Origin: Sphingomonas phyllosphaerae
GTDB lineage: Bacteria; Pseudomonadota; Alphaproteobacteria; Sphingomonadales; Sphingomonadaceae
Assembly (NCBI GenBank): GCA_036946405.1
Contig: JAQIJC010000001.1
Location: 1,371,001 to 1,435,000, forward strand
Direction: 5' to 3'
DNA: 64,000 nt
Made by a program: the position numbers and the translations under genes. Shown piece after piece: positions 17,173-26,305 of the stretch. Position 1 is the stretch's first letter, and every line of letters begins with the position of its first letter. Below the pieces are notes generated by a model, which was given only the letters and a program-made list of their open reading frames with translations, had not been told where the DNA came from and made no database searches.

Positions 17173-17331
17173 TCAGTCTAGCTTGCCGAGCAGCGAGAGC
17201 AGATCGTCGGGCACCGCTTCCTCCACGGTCTTTTGATAGACGGAGCGCAATGCCGAGCCCATGTCGCGGTTCTTCGATTGTGCCGCAGTGCCTTTTTTCG
17301 GCGTTTCCCGCGCTTCCCTATCCGACGTCAA
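17173..17331 (-). CDS. nepR: Anti-sigma factor NepR
   Basis: NepR sequesters the stress sigma factor EcfG until phosphorylated PhyR titrates it away. The 52-aa protein carries the NepR core MGSALRSVYQKTVEEAVPDD followed by LLSLLGKLD. TTG 17331 is chosen because AGGGGG stands 6 nt upstream; longer in-frame readings extend into the promoter region. phyP follows after 6 bp. A promoter-like GGAAC-N16-GGTT lies at 17476-17452. Unlike in many relatives, nepR is not next to ecfG but about 1.4 kb away on the other strand. Confidence 0.88.
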   Translation of the reverse strand: MTSDREARETPKKGTAAQSKNRDMGSALRSVYQKTVEEAVPDDLLSLLGKLD

Positions 17332-17451
17332 CGTAAACCCCCTAAGACAGTCCGACCATCGGTACCCCAGACGGGCCAACACAGCACCGCAGGACGCTCG
17401 TCGGACGAACGCCCCAACCGGACAAGCGCGTAATGCACGTATGGCCGATGA

Positions 17452-17476
17452 AACCAAAAGCGGCGTCGTTGGTTCC
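17452..17476 (-). promoter_or_regulatory. Probable sigma-EcfG promoter of nepR-phyP
   Basis: The minus strand reads GGAAC (17476-17472), 16 nt, then GGTT (17455-17452), one mismatch from the consensus -10 CGTT. The distance to the nepR start is about 120 nt. Autoregulation of nepR by EcfG is usual in this system. Confidence 0.55.
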
Positions 17477-17597
17477 ACGGGGGTGCGACGAAATTCGCCG
17501 GTCGGGGGGTATCATCTGCGACCTGTTGTGGCGTCCACGTAAAGTTGGGTATCGGCGGCGGCGGCCTGGGCCGCGCCGCAGGGAGGGTTTACTACAC

Positions 17598-18392
17598 ATG
17601 TCGCTCGGACAACAACTCGCGCCGCATCTTCCGTTCCTGCGCCGCTATGGCCGTGCGCTGACGGGCAGCCAGGCGCAGGGTGACCGGTACGTGCGCGCCA
17701 CGCTGGAAGCGATCGTGGCCGCGCCCGAAGAATTTCCGCGCGACGTCGATCCGCGGCTGGGGCTGTACCGGACGTTCCAGGCGATCTGGAATTCGGCGAA
17801 CTTCGACGAGACCGCCGACGAAACGCCGGCCGAAGATCAGGAGGCCGTGGCCCGTGCGCGCCTGTCGCGGATGACGCCGCTGTCGCGGCAGGCGTTGCTG
17901 CTGACCGCGATGGAGGGGTTCACGCCGGAAGACGCCGCCTATCTGATCGAGGTCGAGCCTGCCGAGGTCGACGCGCTGGTCGCCGAAGCGCTGGCCGAAA
18001 TCGAGAAGCAGACCCGCGCGCGCGTGCTCATCATCGAGGACGAGCCGATCATCGCGATGGACATCGAATCGATCGTTCGCGATCTCGGTCATGAAGTGAC
18101 CGGCGTGGCGGTGACGCGTGACGAGGCGGTGGCGCTGGCGATGGAGGATCGCCCGGGCCTGGTGCTTGCCGACATCCAGCTCGCCGACGACAGTTCGGGG
18201 ATCGATGCGGTCAAGGACATCCTCGCCGAATTCAACGTGCCGGTGATCTTCATTACCGCCTTCCCGGAGCGGTTGCTGACCGGCGAGCGGCCCGAGCCGA
18301 CTTTCCTCATCACCAAGCCGTTCCAACGCTCGACGGTGAAGGCCGCGATCAGCCAGGCGCTGTTCTTCGACGAGAGCACGGTTCCGGCGTAA
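17598..18392 (+). CDS. phyR: General stress response regulator PhyR
   Basis: PhyR is a 264-aa anti-anti-sigma factor: an N-terminal sigma-like domain (about 1-130) mimics EcfG and a C-terminal receiver domain controls it. The receiver shows IIEDEP (acidic pocket), phosphoacceptor Asp192 in LADIQL, and ITKPF with the conserved Lys. When phosphorylated it binds NepR and frees EcfG. ATG 17598 follows GGGAGGG. It is divergent from nepR; the 266-bp gap carries the nepR promoter, and I see no GGAAC-type promoter on the phyR strand. Confidence 0.95.
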   Translation: MSLGQQLAPHLPFLRRYGRALTGSQAQGDRYVRATLEAIVAAPEEFPRDVDPRLGLYRTFQAIWNSANFDETADETPAEDQEAVARARLSRMTPLSRQALLLTAMEGFTPEDAAYLIEVEPAEVDALVAEALAEIEKQTRARVLIIEDEPIIAMDIESIVRDLGHEVTGVAVTRDEAVALAMEDRPGLVLADIQLADDSSGIDAVKDILAEFNVPVIFITAFPERLLTGERPEPTFLITKPFQRSTVKAAISQALFFDESTVPA

Positions 18393-18479
18393 ACGTCGGC
18401 GCTGCCTGACGATCGCGCACCAAGTGGCGGGTCCGTGCTCGATACGGACCCAAAACGGTTTAAGGGGGTTACATCGCCT

Positions 18480-18617
18480 ATGGCAGACGAAAACGAACGC
18501 ATTCACCTCGACACCGACGAGGCACGCGCGGGAAGCACCCCCGGCATGACGCGGTACATCCTTGCGGCGTCGCTGCTGCTGGTCATCGCGATCTTCGCCG
18601 CTATCCTTCTGTCCTGA
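18480..18617 (+). CDS. 45-aa single-helix membrane peptide
   Basis: A short protein between phyR and ecfG, in the same direction. It has a hydrophilic, acidic N terminus (MADENERIHLDTDEARAGS) and one C-terminal transmembrane helix (YILAASLLLVIAIFAAILL). An AAGGGGG site lies upstream, at a somewhat long distance. The family is not recognised. The position inside the stress locus suggests a stress-related membrane peptide, but this is inference. A hairpin GGGTCCGT/ACGGACCC lies between it and phyR. Confidence 0.6.
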   Translation: MADENERIHLDTDEARAGSTPGMTRYILAASLLLVIAIFAAILLS

Positions 18618-18720
18618 CGCGCAGATGTTGATCCGCGCACTGGCCAACCAGCCAGACGCTACCTATCTTGACGGCTCGGACGGACGCCAGATCGGCGCCG
18701 ATCCAGCACAACGGAGCGGC

Positions 18721-19368
18721 ATGACCCAATCCAATTCGCTCGCAAACGACGCGCCGGAGACGGCACCGGTCGAGCACGTCGCGCTCTCCGATCCGGAGTT
18801 CAAGAAGCAGCTGGCGCTGGTCATCCCGCACCTGCGCGCCTTCGGGCGGTCGCTGTCGGGCAATCGCGATCTCGCCGACGATCTCGTCCAGGAGACGTTG
18901 CTGAAGGCTTGGGCGGCACGCAAGCGCTTCCAGGCCGGAACGAACATGCGTGCGTGGACCTTCATCATCCTGCGCAATCTGTTCCTGAGCCAGATGCGTC
19001 GCGCGCGCTTCAAGGGCGAATGGGACGATCTGGTGGCCGATCGGGTCCTTGCCGCGCCGGCCAGTCAGGACAAACACGTCGAGCTGGCGGATATGCAGCG
19101 CGCGTTGCTGCATTTGCCGCAACCGCAGCGCGAGGCGCTGATCCTGGTCGGCGCGGGCGGGTTCGCTTATGAAGAAGCCGCGGAGATCTGCGGTGTTGCG
19201 GTCGGGACGATCAAGAGCCGCGTCGCGCGCGGTCGCGTTGCGCTCGAGGCGCTGATGGCGGGCAGCACGCTGTCGTCGCGGCGCGATCACGAGGTCGACA
19301 GCGAGCGGTCGACGCTCGATTCGATCATGAGCGAGGTCGATGAACTGAGCCGCGATCGCGACGCTTAG
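18721..19368 (+). CDS. ecfG: ECF sigma factor EcfG
   Basis: EcfG directs RNA polymerase to GGAAC-N16/17-CGTT promoters during the general stress response. The 215-aa protein has sigma region 2 (DLVQETLLKAWAARKRF ... RNLFLSQMRR) and region 4 (LPQPQREALILVGAGGFAYEEAA ... GTIKSRVARGR), the arrangement of the ECF15/EcfG family. A roughly 35-residue N-terminal extension precedes region 2, and an acidic tail follows region 4. It is downstream of the 45-aa peptide gene by 103 bp. Confidence 0.93.
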   Translation: MTQSNSLANDAPETAPVEHVALSDPEFKKQLALVIPHLRAFGRSLSGNRDLADDLVQETLLKAWAARKRFQAGTNMRAWTFIILRNLFLSQMRRARFKGEWDDLVADRVLAAPASQDKHVELADMQRALLHLPQPQREALILVGAGGFAYEEAAEICGVAVGTIKSRVARGRVALEALMAGSTLSSRRDHEVDSERSTLDSIMSEVDELSRDRDA

Positions 19369-19407
19369 GCCGCCTTCGTCATTGCGAGCGCAGCGAAGGA
19401 GAGCGGA

Positions 19408-19587
19408 TCAGCCGCGGAAGCGGACGCGCCGCAGTTGATCGAGGCACGCTTCGATCTCGCCGGGGAGCTTCGTCTCCCGGCGGAATGCCGCGCGCAGGGG
19501 CGTCGCGAGCGCGTCCGCGGCGTGCGGTTCGCGCACCACATAGGCGCCGTGCGGCGGGATGCCGGTCGAAGAGGCTTCGTGAACCAT
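19408..19587 (-). CDS. Small conserved-looking protein of unknown function
   Basis: A 59-aa leftward ORF between ecfG and glnE, starting MVHEASSTGIPPHGAYVVRE and ending in a basic segment LDQLRRVRFRG. It has no signal or membrane helix. ATG 19587 is preferred; a 72-codon reading from 19626 would abut glnE back-to-back. The coding assignment rests on composition and the proline/glycine-patterned N terminus, so it is tentative. Confidence 0.5.
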   Translation of the reverse strand: MVHEASSTGIPPHGAYVVREPHAADALATPLRAAFRRETKLPGEIEACLDQLRRVRFRG

Positions 19588-19626
19588 GGTGTCGCAACGT
19601 CGGTTTTGCGGTAAGGTTGCGGGCAT

Positions 19627-22272
19627 ATGACAGATGCTGTCGCCGAGGCACGGACGCGAGCCGCGCGCTTTGCGCCATTTCTGGACGGGTTGATCGCGCG
19701 CGAAGCGGTGACCGCCGCAGCGCTTGCGGCGGGCGATTTGCCGGTGGGCAAGCGGCTGCGTCTGGAGCGGCGGCAGGTGGCGTTGCGGGTTGCCGAAGGC
19801 GATCTGGCGGGGACGCTCGACCTGACCGGGGTCACCGCGGCGCTGACCGACTTTGCGGATGCGGCGCTCGATCAGGCGATTGCCGCTGCGATCGGCGAGC
19901 GGACGCCCGATGCAACGCCGCGCGGCTTCGTCGCGATCGCGCTTGGCAAGCAGGGAAGCCGCGAACTCAATTATTCGTCAGATATCGATCCGATCCTGAT
20001 CTACGATCCTCGCACTTTGCCGCATCGCGCGCGCGAGGATGTCGCCGATGCCGCGGTGCGGATCGGGCGGCGCGTGCTGGAGCTTTTGCAGGCGCGCGAC
20101 GCGGACGGCTATGTCCTGCGGGTCGATTTGCGGCTGCGGCCATCGCCCGAGGCGACCCCGATCGTCATCCCGATCGACGCGGCGATCGCCTATTACGAAT
20201 CGCAGGCGTTGCCATGGGAGCGTGCCGCGTTCATCCGGGCGCGGGTGGCAGCGGGCGACCGCGAGCTGGGGCGGCGGTTCCTCGACACGATCCGCCCGTT
20301 CATTTGGCGTCGCAGCCTCGACTTCGGCGCGGTCGGCGAGATCCTCGACATCACGCGGCGCATCCGCGACCATCATGCGCAGGGACAGGCGTTCGGCCCG
20401 GGCTATGACCTGAAGCGCGGGCGCGGCGGGATCCGCGAGATCGAGTTCTTTGCGCAGATCCACCAGTTGATCCACGGCGGCCGCGACCCGGCGCTGCGTG
20501 CGCCGGCGACGCGCGATGCGCTGGCCGCGCTCGCGGCAGCCGCGCGGATCGATGCGGCGGACGCGCATGCCCTGTCGGAGGCCTATACGTTGCTGCGCAC
20601 GATCGAGCATCGCGTGCAGATGATCGACGATCGACAGACTCATGCTCTGCCGACCGGTGAGGGGCTGGATCGGGTCGCGCGGCTGCACGGGCTGGCGGAC
20701 GGCGCGGCGTTGCTCGATCTGCTGCGACCGCATGTCGAACGCGTCGCGGCGACCTTCGATCGGCTTGCGCCCACGCCGGTCGCGGCGGTCCCGCACGATA
20801 CGGCGCGGCTGACCGACTATCTTGCCGAGGCCGGCTTCGCCGAAACCGACGATGCGGCGCGGCGGATCGTCGCATGGCGCGAGGCGCGCTACCCGGCGCT
20901 GCGCAGCGGCGCGGCACAAAGCGCGCTGGAGGCGGTGTTGCCCGGTCTGGTCGAAGCGCTGGCGCAATCGCCGGTGCCCTTGACCGCGCTTAACCGCCTC
21001 GACCGGTTGCTGGAGCGATTGCCGAGCGCAATCAACATCTTTCGTTTGCTCGAAGCCCGGCCGGCGCTGGCGACGCTGCTCGGCGAAATCCTCAGCCATG
21101 CCCCGACGCTCGCCGAGGCGCTGGCGCGGCGGCCCGATCTGTTTGACGGGTTGATCGACGCGAGCGCCTTCGATCCGGTCGGCGACGTGTCCGCGCTGAT
21201 CGCGCAGATGCAGGCGACGGAGCAGGGAGCTGATTATCAGGCGGTGCTCGATCATGTGCGGCGCGCCGTCGGTGACCGGCAATTCGCGTTAGGGGCGCAG
21301 ATCGTCGCGGGACGCGCCGACCCGCTGGAGGTCGCGGCGGGCTATGCGCGCGTCGCCGAGGCGGCGGTCGCGGTGCTTACCGACGCGACGGTCGCGGCGT
21401 TCGAGGAGGCGCATGGTCGGGTACCGGGCGGCGAACTGGTGATCCTCGCGCTCGGGCGGCTGGGGGGCGCGGCGCTGACCCACGCCTCGGACCTCGACCT
21501 GATCTATCTGTTCACCGGCGACTTCACGGCTGACTCGAACGGGCCAAAGCCGCTCGGCGCGACGTTGTACTTCACCCGGCTGGCGCAGCGCGTCACCGCG
21601 GCGCTGTCGGTGCCGACCGCCGCGGGGCCGCTCTACCAAGTCGATACGCGGTTGCGTCCGTCGGGCGCGCAGGGGCCGCTGGTGGTGAGCGTCGACTCCT
21701 TTGCCCGATACCAGCGTGAGGAAGCGTGGACGTGGGAGCATATGGCGCTGACCCGCGCCCGTGCGATCTATGGCAGCGCGGCGGCGCGGGCCGAGGTCGA
21801 GGGGATCGTCGCGCAGGTACTGGGGGGCGATCGCGCGGCACACGATATCGCCGCCGACGCCGCGACGATGCGAGCGGAGATGGCGCAGCACAAGCCGCCG
21901 CGAGGGCCGCTCGACGCCAAGCTGTTGCCCGGTGGGCTGGTCGACCTGGAATTCGCGGTGCATGTCGCGCAACTGACGCGCCGCGTTGCCTTTACGCCCG
22001 AACTCGGCACGGCGATCGACGCGCTGATCGCCACCGGGGCGTTCGCGCCCGAGCTGCGCGCCGCTTATGATCTGCTCGGGCGCTTGCTCGTCACGGTCCG
22101 GCTGATCGCCCCCGATGCACAGGAACCCGCCGCCGCGGCAACGCGCGCGCTGATCGCGCGGGCGGTGATGCTGCCCGATTGGGAGACGGTGCTTGCCACG
22201 TTGGCGACGGTGCGCGAGAGCGTCGCGGCAAGCTGGCAGGAGAGCATCGCATGGACACCCTCCCGGACGTGA
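19627..22272 (+). CDS. glnE: Bifunctional glutamine synthetase adenylyltransferase/deadenylase
   Basis: GlnE sets glutamine synthetase activity by adding or removing AMP in response to PII state and glutamine. The 881-aa protein has two nucleotidyltransferase domains: the N-terminal one with ELNYSSDIDPI (about residues 116-126) and the C-terminal one with LGGAALTHASDLDLIYLF (about 615-632), both with the D-x-D metal ligands. The length is slightly shorter than E. coli GlnE but usual for sphingomonads. The 3' end overlaps bcp by 22 bp. Confidence 0.96.
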   Translation: MTDAVAEARTRAARFAPFLDGLIAREAVTAAALAAGDLPVGKRLRLERRQVALRVAEGDLAGTLDLTGVTAALTDFADAALDQAIAAAIGERTPDATPRGFVAIALGKQGSRELNYSSDIDPILIYDPRTLPHRAREDVADAAVRIGRRVLELLQARDADGYVLRVDLRLRPSPEATPIVIPIDAAIAYYESQALPWERAAFIRARVAAGDRELGRRFLDTIRPFIWRRSLDFGAVGEILDITRRIRDHHAQGQAFGPGYDLKRGRGGIREIEFFAQIHQLIHGGRDPALRAPATRDALAALAAAARIDAADAHALSEAYTLLRTIEHRVQMIDDRQTHALPTGEGLDRVARLHGLADGAALLDLLRPHVERVAATFDRLAPTPVAAVPHDTARLTDYLAEAGFAETDDAARRIVAWREARYPALRSGAAQSALEAVLPGLVEALAQSPVPLTALNRLDRLLERLPSAINIFRLLEARPALATLLGEILSHAPTLAEALARRPDLFDGLIDASAFDPVGDVSALIAQMQATEQGADYQAVLDHVRRAVGDRQFALGAQIVAGRADPLEVAAGYARVAEAAVAVLTDATVAAFEEAHGRVPGGELVILALGRLGGAALTHASDLDLIYLFTGDFTADSNGPKPLGATLYFTRLAQRVTAALSVPTAAGPLYQVDTRLRPSGAQGPLVVSVDSFARYQREEAWTWEHMALTRARAIYGSAAARAEVEGIVAQVLGGDRAAHDIAADAATMRAEMAQHKPPRGPLDAKLLPGGLVDLEFAVHVAQLTRRVAFTPELGTAIDALIATGAFAPELRAAYDLLGRLLVTVRLIAPDAQEPAAAATRALIARAVMLPDWETVLATLATVRESVAASWQESIAWTPSRT

Positions 22273-22697
22273 CCGCGACCGGCGCGGATGGCGCGCCGTT
22301 GCGGCTGCACGATCTGCCGCGTCCGTTGGTCGTCTATTTCTATCCCAAGGACGATACGCCGGGCTGCACGCGCGAGGCGCAGGATTTCTCTTCCCTTGCC
22401 GACGACTTCGCCGCTGCGGGCGTGACGGTGCTCGGCATGTCGTGCGATACCGTCGCGAAGCACGTGAAGTTCCGCGACAAACATGCGTTGACCGTCCCGC
22501 TCGCCAGCGATCTCGACGGGAGCGTGACCGAGGCGTTCGGCGTGTGGGGCGAGAAGCAGCTTTACGGCAAGACCTATATGGGGATCGAGCGCGCGACGTT
22601 CCTGTTCGATCGCGATGCGCAACTGGTGCAGGCGTGGCGTAAAGTGAAAGTGCCGGGTCATGCGGCCGCGGTACTGGACGCGGCAAAGAGTCGGTAA
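22251..22697 (+). CDS. bcp: Thioredoxin-dependent peroxiredoxin Bcp
   Basis: Bcp reduces hydrogen peroxide and organic peroxides with electrons from thioredoxin. The 148-aa protein has the catalytic motif DDTPGCTREA with the peroxidatic Cys at about residue 39; another Cys occurs in GMSCDTV. The usual Cys five residues after the first is replaced (TREAQ), so the resolving chemistry may be 1-Cys or use the later Cys. ATG 22251 lies inside the end of glnE; the two are probably co-transcribed. Confidence 0.93.
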   Translation: MDTLPDVTATGADGAPLRLHDLPRPLVVYFYPKDDTPGCTREAQDFSSLADDFAAAGVTVLGMSCDTVAKHVKFRDKHALTVPLASDLDGSVTEAFGVWGEKQLYGKTYMGIERATFLFDRDAQLVQAWRKVKVPGHAAAVLDAAKSR

Positions 22698-22900
22698 GTC
22701 AGGCAAACTGCCGCTTCTTACAACGGCTCGGCGCATGACTCCGGCACTTGAGCGCGCAGGGCGGCCGACGCTCTTGCGTGTTTAACCTTTCGCCGGGCAC
22801 AAACCTTTGCGTTCGTTGCGGCGGTTCTATCGCGGGCGGACACGGAAAAAGGGGAAGACCGGGGCGTGTCGCACCGGTCGCAGTCTTGATCTGGGGTTCG

Positions 22901-24037
22901 ATGACCGACACCGCTTCTCTGCCGGCCGGGCGGCCGCTTGCTCGCCTGAACGCCGTGATCGCCGGACGACCGGCGCTGCTGCGCGGGGGCGCTGCACTTC
23001 TCCTTGGGTTCGCCGGTTATGGCGCACTTCAGGCATCGACGCAGGTCGCCGAAGCCGCGGGGCTAACGCCCGCTGCCGCAGCGCAGGCGCAGCGGATGCA
23101 GGCGATGGAGCATAAGGTCGAGCGGATGCAGGCGCGTGTCGCGACGATCCGCACCGCCGCCCAGCAACATGCCGCGCGGATCGAGCAGCGGCAGGAACTG
23201 CTGACCGCGGCGCTGACCGGACAGGGCGATGCGCGGCGGATGGCGCTGGCGACGCTCGCGGTCGATCCGCAGGCAACGCGCGTCGCCGCCGACACGATCC
23301 GCCCGTTCCTGAAGGTCGAGCGCCGGCAGGTGGCGCTGGCGCAGGTCGCCGAGCAGCAGCTGCTCGATCGCTATGCCGCCACCGCGCAGCAGCTTCGCCA
23401 GCGCGGCATCGCGCCGAGCCGCGTCGCCAAGGCCGGTTCGGCGATGGGGGGGCCGCTGGTCGAGGCGACCAGCACCGAGGCACGCGCCGATCTCGCCGCC
23501 GACCAGCAGTTCCGTTCGCTGTTCATGACCTGGAAGAAGCTGGACCGGCTCGAGCAGGGCGTGATCGCGATCCCGTCGGTGCAGCCGGTGCAGAAGCTGC
23601 AGTTCACCAGCAATTTCGGCATCCGGTCCGACCCGTTCCGCGGCACCGCCGCGATGCACGCCGGGGTCGACATTCCCGGCCCGACCGGCACGCCGATCTA
23701 TGCGACCGCCGACGGTATCATCAGCCACGCCGGCCGGCAGGGCGGCTATGGCAACATGGTCGAGATTAACCATGGCAAGGGCATCGCGACGCGATACGGC
23801 CATCTTTCCAAAATCATCGTTGCCGACAACACGCGCGTGAAGCGTGGGCAGCTGATCGCGCTGATGGGCTCGACCGGTCGCTCGACCGGGCCGCACCTTC
23901 ATTATGAGGTGCGGATCGACGGTCACGCGGTGAACCCGGTGCCGTTCCTGACCACCGCCGATTACCTGATGGCCGCGCAGGATCGCGCCGTCGGGCAGAT
24001 CCCGGTATCGACCACCGGGCCGGCGCCGCAGGACTGA
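22901..24037 (+). CDS. M23-family peptidase with N-terminal coiled coil
   Basis: A 378-aa envelope protein: a membrane segment (about residues 27-45), a long Gln/Ala-rich coiled coil (about 60-140), a linker, and a C-terminal LytM/M23 domain (about 245-360). Zinc ligands are visible in MHAGVDIPG (H-x3-D) and GPHLHYE (H-x-H), so the enzyme is predicted to be an active endopeptidase rather than an EnvC-type activator. It probably cuts peptidoglycan cross-links. ATG 22901 gives the membrane anchor; a longer in-frame reading from 22748 adds non-conserved residues. Confidence 0.87.
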   Translation: MTDTASLPAGRPLARLNAVIAGRPALLRGGAALLLGFAGYGALQASTQVAEAAGLTPAAAAQAQRMQAMEHKVERMQARVATIRTAAQQHAARIEQRQELLTAALTGQGDARRMALATLAVDPQATRVAADTIRPFLKVERRQVALAQVAEQQLLDRYAATAQQLRQRGIAPSRVAKAGSAMGGPLVEATSTEARADLAADQQFRSLFMTWKKLDRLEQGVIAIPSVQPVQKLQFTSNFGIRSDPFRGTAAMHAGVDIPGPTGTPIYATADGIISHAGRQGGYGNMVEINHGKGIATRYGHLSKIIVADNTRVKRGQLIALMGSTGRSTGPHLHYEVRIDGHAVNPVPFLTTADYLMAAQDRAVGQIPVSTTGPAPQD

Positions 24038-24131
24038 GGCGGGGCGACTCCCTCACACTCCCTCATACCGTCGCCTCGGACCTGATGCGGGGCCCCTCTT
24101 TGCTCCGCTGACCGAGCGAAGAAGCGGGACC

Positions 24132-24148
24132 CCCGGATCAAGTCCGGG
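24132..24148. repeat. REP-like palindrome CCCGGA-tcaag-TCCGGG
   Basis: A 6-bp perfect inverted repeat with a 5-nt loop, the same unit as at the left edge of the window (7-21). It lies in the 166-bp gap before erpA. Confidence 0.55.
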
Positions 24149-24203
24149 ATGACAAAGAAGGGATGCTCTTTCCGATTGAGGCGATCGCGCCTATCTTGGC
24201 GAC

Positions 24204-24542
24204 ATGGCCACGCTCGCACCCGATATCGTCCTGACCCCTGCCGCTGCGGCGCGCGTTGCCGCGATCGCCGCTCGGCAGAACAAGCCCGCGATCCTGCGGC
24301 TTTCGGTCGAAGGCGGAGGGTGTTCGGGGTTCCAGTATCGCTTCGGCTTCGCTGATGCGCCCGAGCCCGCCGACCTCGTCACCGAAACGGACGGCGTACG
24401 GCTGGTCGTCGATGACATGAGCCTCGACCTCGTGCGCGGGGCGAGCGTCGATTACGTCGAATCGCTGGGCGGGGCGTCGTTCAAGGTCGAGAACCCCAAT
24501 GCCGCCAGCGGCTGCGGATGCGGAACCAGCTTTTCCGTGTAG
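24204..24542 (+). CDS. erpA: Iron-sulfur cluster insertion protein (ErpA/IscA type)
   Basis: A-type carrier that hands Fe-S clusters to apoproteins. The 112-aa protein shows the three conserved cysteines: one in GGGCSGFQY and two in SGCGCGTSF. The family assignment is certain; the choice of ErpA over IscA rests on isolation from an isc/suf cluster and is less sure. xth follows after 37 bp. Confidence 0.9.
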   Translation: MATLAPDIVLTPAAAARVAAIAARQNKPAILRLSVEGGGCSGFQYRFGFADAPEPADLVTETDGVRLVVDDMSLDLVRGASVDYVESLGGASFKVENPNAASGCGCGTSFSV

Positions 24543-24579
24543 TTAGACAAGCGCGCGGACGAGGGTTAGACCGGCGCGC

Positions 24580-25350
24580 GTGAAGATCGTCACCTACAAC
24601 GTCAACGGCATCAAGGCGCGGCTTCCGCGTCTGCTCGAATATCTCGCCGAGGAGCAGCCCGATGTGGTCTGCCTCCAGGAGCTGAAGTCGAGCGACGATA
24701 CCTTTCCCGAAGCCGATATCCGTGCGGCGGGCTATGGTGCTGTCTGGCATGGACAAAAGGGGTTCAACGGCGTCGCGGTGCTCGCGCGCGGGCTGGATCC
24801 GGTCGAGCGGCAACGCGGGCTGGCGGGCGAGCCGGAGGACGAGCATAGCCGCTATCTGGAATGTTCCGTGTTCGGCTTGGTGGTCGCATCTATCTATTTG
24901 CCCAATGGAAATCCGGTGCCGGGGCCGAAGTTCGACTATAAGGTGCGGTGGATCGGGCGGTTGCAGGAACGCGCGCGCGCGTTGCTCGCCGAGGAAGTAC
25001 CGGTCATTTTGGCGGGCGATTACAACGTCATCCCCAACGACGACGATACGTTTTCGGTCAAGGCGATGGCGTCGGACGCGTTGATGCAGCCCGAGAGCCG
25101 GCATGGCTATCGCGCGTTGCTGGCGAAGGGCTGGACCGACGCGCTGCGGACCCGCCATCCCAAGGGCGGTGTCTGGACTTTCTGGGATTATCAAAAAGGT
25201 GCGTGGCAGCGCGACGCGGGCTTCCGCATCGATCATCTGCTGTTGAGCCCGTCAGTCGCCGACCGGCTGGTGGAGGCCGGCGTCGACAAGGCGTATCGCG
25301 GGCGTGAGAAGGCCAGCGATCATGCGCCGACCTGGGTGCGGCTGCGGTGA
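24580..25350 (+). CDS. xthA: Exodeoxyribonuclease III
   Basis: A 3'-5' exonuclease and AP endonuclease for base-excision repair. The 256-aa protein has the endonuclease/exonuclease/phosphatase fold with metal ligand Glu in CLQELKSSD, GDYNVIPND in the middle, and the catalytic SDHAPTWVRLR at the end. GTG 24580 is used because the protein then opens with MKIVTYNVNGIKARLP, the family N terminus. Its stop overlaps the next gene's GTG. Confidence 0.94.
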   Translation: MKIVTYNVNGIKARLPRLLEYLAEEQPDVVCLQELKSSDDTFPEADIRAAGYGAVWHGQKGFNGVAVLARGLDPVERQRGLAGEPEDEHSRYLECSVFGLVVASIYLPNGNPVPGPKFDYKVRWIGRLQERARALLAEEVPVILAGDYNVIPNDDDTFSVKAMASDALMQPESRHGYRALLAKGWTDALRTRHPKGGVWTFWDYQKGAWQRDAGFRIDHLLLSPSVADRLVEAGVDKAYRGREKASDHAPTWVRLR

Positions 25351-26150
25351 CGCTAAAATGGGGCGCGGTGGCGCTGTTGGCCACGATTTATGCCCCTGCT
25401 GCGGCGCAGGACGCGCCGAATGTGCGATTTTGCCCCAATCGACCCTCACTCGGGGCGAGCGGGTGCACGACCTTGCCCGGACAGGTTCAGGTCGAACTGT
25501 CGGGCGTCGACTGGCAGCGCGATGACGATGGCGAGACGCGCGAGGACCTGATCCGCAGCGAGGTGACGGCGCGGATCGGGCTGACGCGCAACAGCGAGGC
25601 GCAGGTCGCATGGACGCCGCTCGGCACGCTCCGGTCACGCGACAAGGCCACCGGAGAGGTCATGCGGCAGACCGGGGCGGGCGACGTGACGCTGGGGTGG
25701 CGTCGTGCGTTGAGCCATCCGGATGGCAAGAAGCTGTCGGCGGCGGTGCAGCCTTATGTCACGCTGCCGGTCGGGCGAAGCGGGATCGGCGAGGGCGACT
25801 GGTCCGCGGGCACGGTGTTGCCGGTCTTCTGGCGTATCAACAAGAAGTGGAGCATCGACTTCACCGGCCAATTGGCCGCGGCGGTGGATGAGGACGGGCG
25901 CGGGCGGCATTTCGATGCGACCGGCGTCTTCGGGGTCGGTTACGCGCTGACCGACAGCGTCACCGCCAATGCCGAATTGTCGGTCGAGCGCGATCAGGAC
26001 CCGGCGCAGCACGTCGTGCGGACGCTCGCGGCCGCGTCGGTGGGGTGGAAGCTGACCAAACGCACGCAGCTGGACATCCTGGCGGTCGCCGGCCTCAATC
26101 ATGATGCACCCGACGCACGGATCGCGCTGGGCGGCGCCTTGCTCTTCTGA
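25347..26150 (+). CDS. Predicted outer-membrane beta-barrel protein
   Basis: A 267-aa exported protein: signal peptide ending AAAQ, then alternating amphipathic strands throughout and a C-terminal Phe (GGALLF) as in outer-membrane barrels. It resembles the broad family named after phenol-degradation MetA pathway porin-like proteins. The substrate is unknown. GTG 25347 overlaps the xth stop by 4 bp. The only two cysteines of the mature part lie near the N terminus (about residues 29 and 40) and could form a disulfide. Confidence 0.78.
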   Translation: MTLKWGAVALLATIYAPAAAQDAPNVRFCPNRPSLGASGCTTLPGQVQVELSGVDWQRDDDGETREDLIRSEVTARIGLTRNSEAQVAWTPLGTLRSRDKATGEVMRQTGAGDVTLGWRRALSHPDGKKLSAAVQPYVTLPVGRSGIGEGDWSAGTVLPVFWRINKKWSIDFTGQLAAAVDEDGRGRHFDATGVFGVGYALTDSVTANAELSVERDQDPAQHVVRTLAAASVGWKLTKRTQLDILAVAGLNHDAPDARIALGGALLF

Positions 26151-26305
26151 CCGGTTTTCGGCGAACCACGCCGGATATTGGCGTGGTTTGCTCGTGTAAT
26201 ACACGTGTCACGATCAAGAAACGGCGGAAAACAGCCAAATTTCGAGTTGGCACGATGGGTGCAAAGTGTCCTGCGTCCCCGATCAACGGGGCAGGGAGAC
26301 CCGCC

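Noticed and set aside
17340..17597. EcfG promoter for phyR on the plus strand
   Set aside because: I looked for GGAAC-N16/17-CGTT before phyR and found none.
18428..18451. Hairpin GGGTCCGT/ACGGACCC as a phyR terminator
   Set aside because: No T tract follows (AAAACGG), so I do not call it a terminator; it is only mentioned with the adjacent gene.
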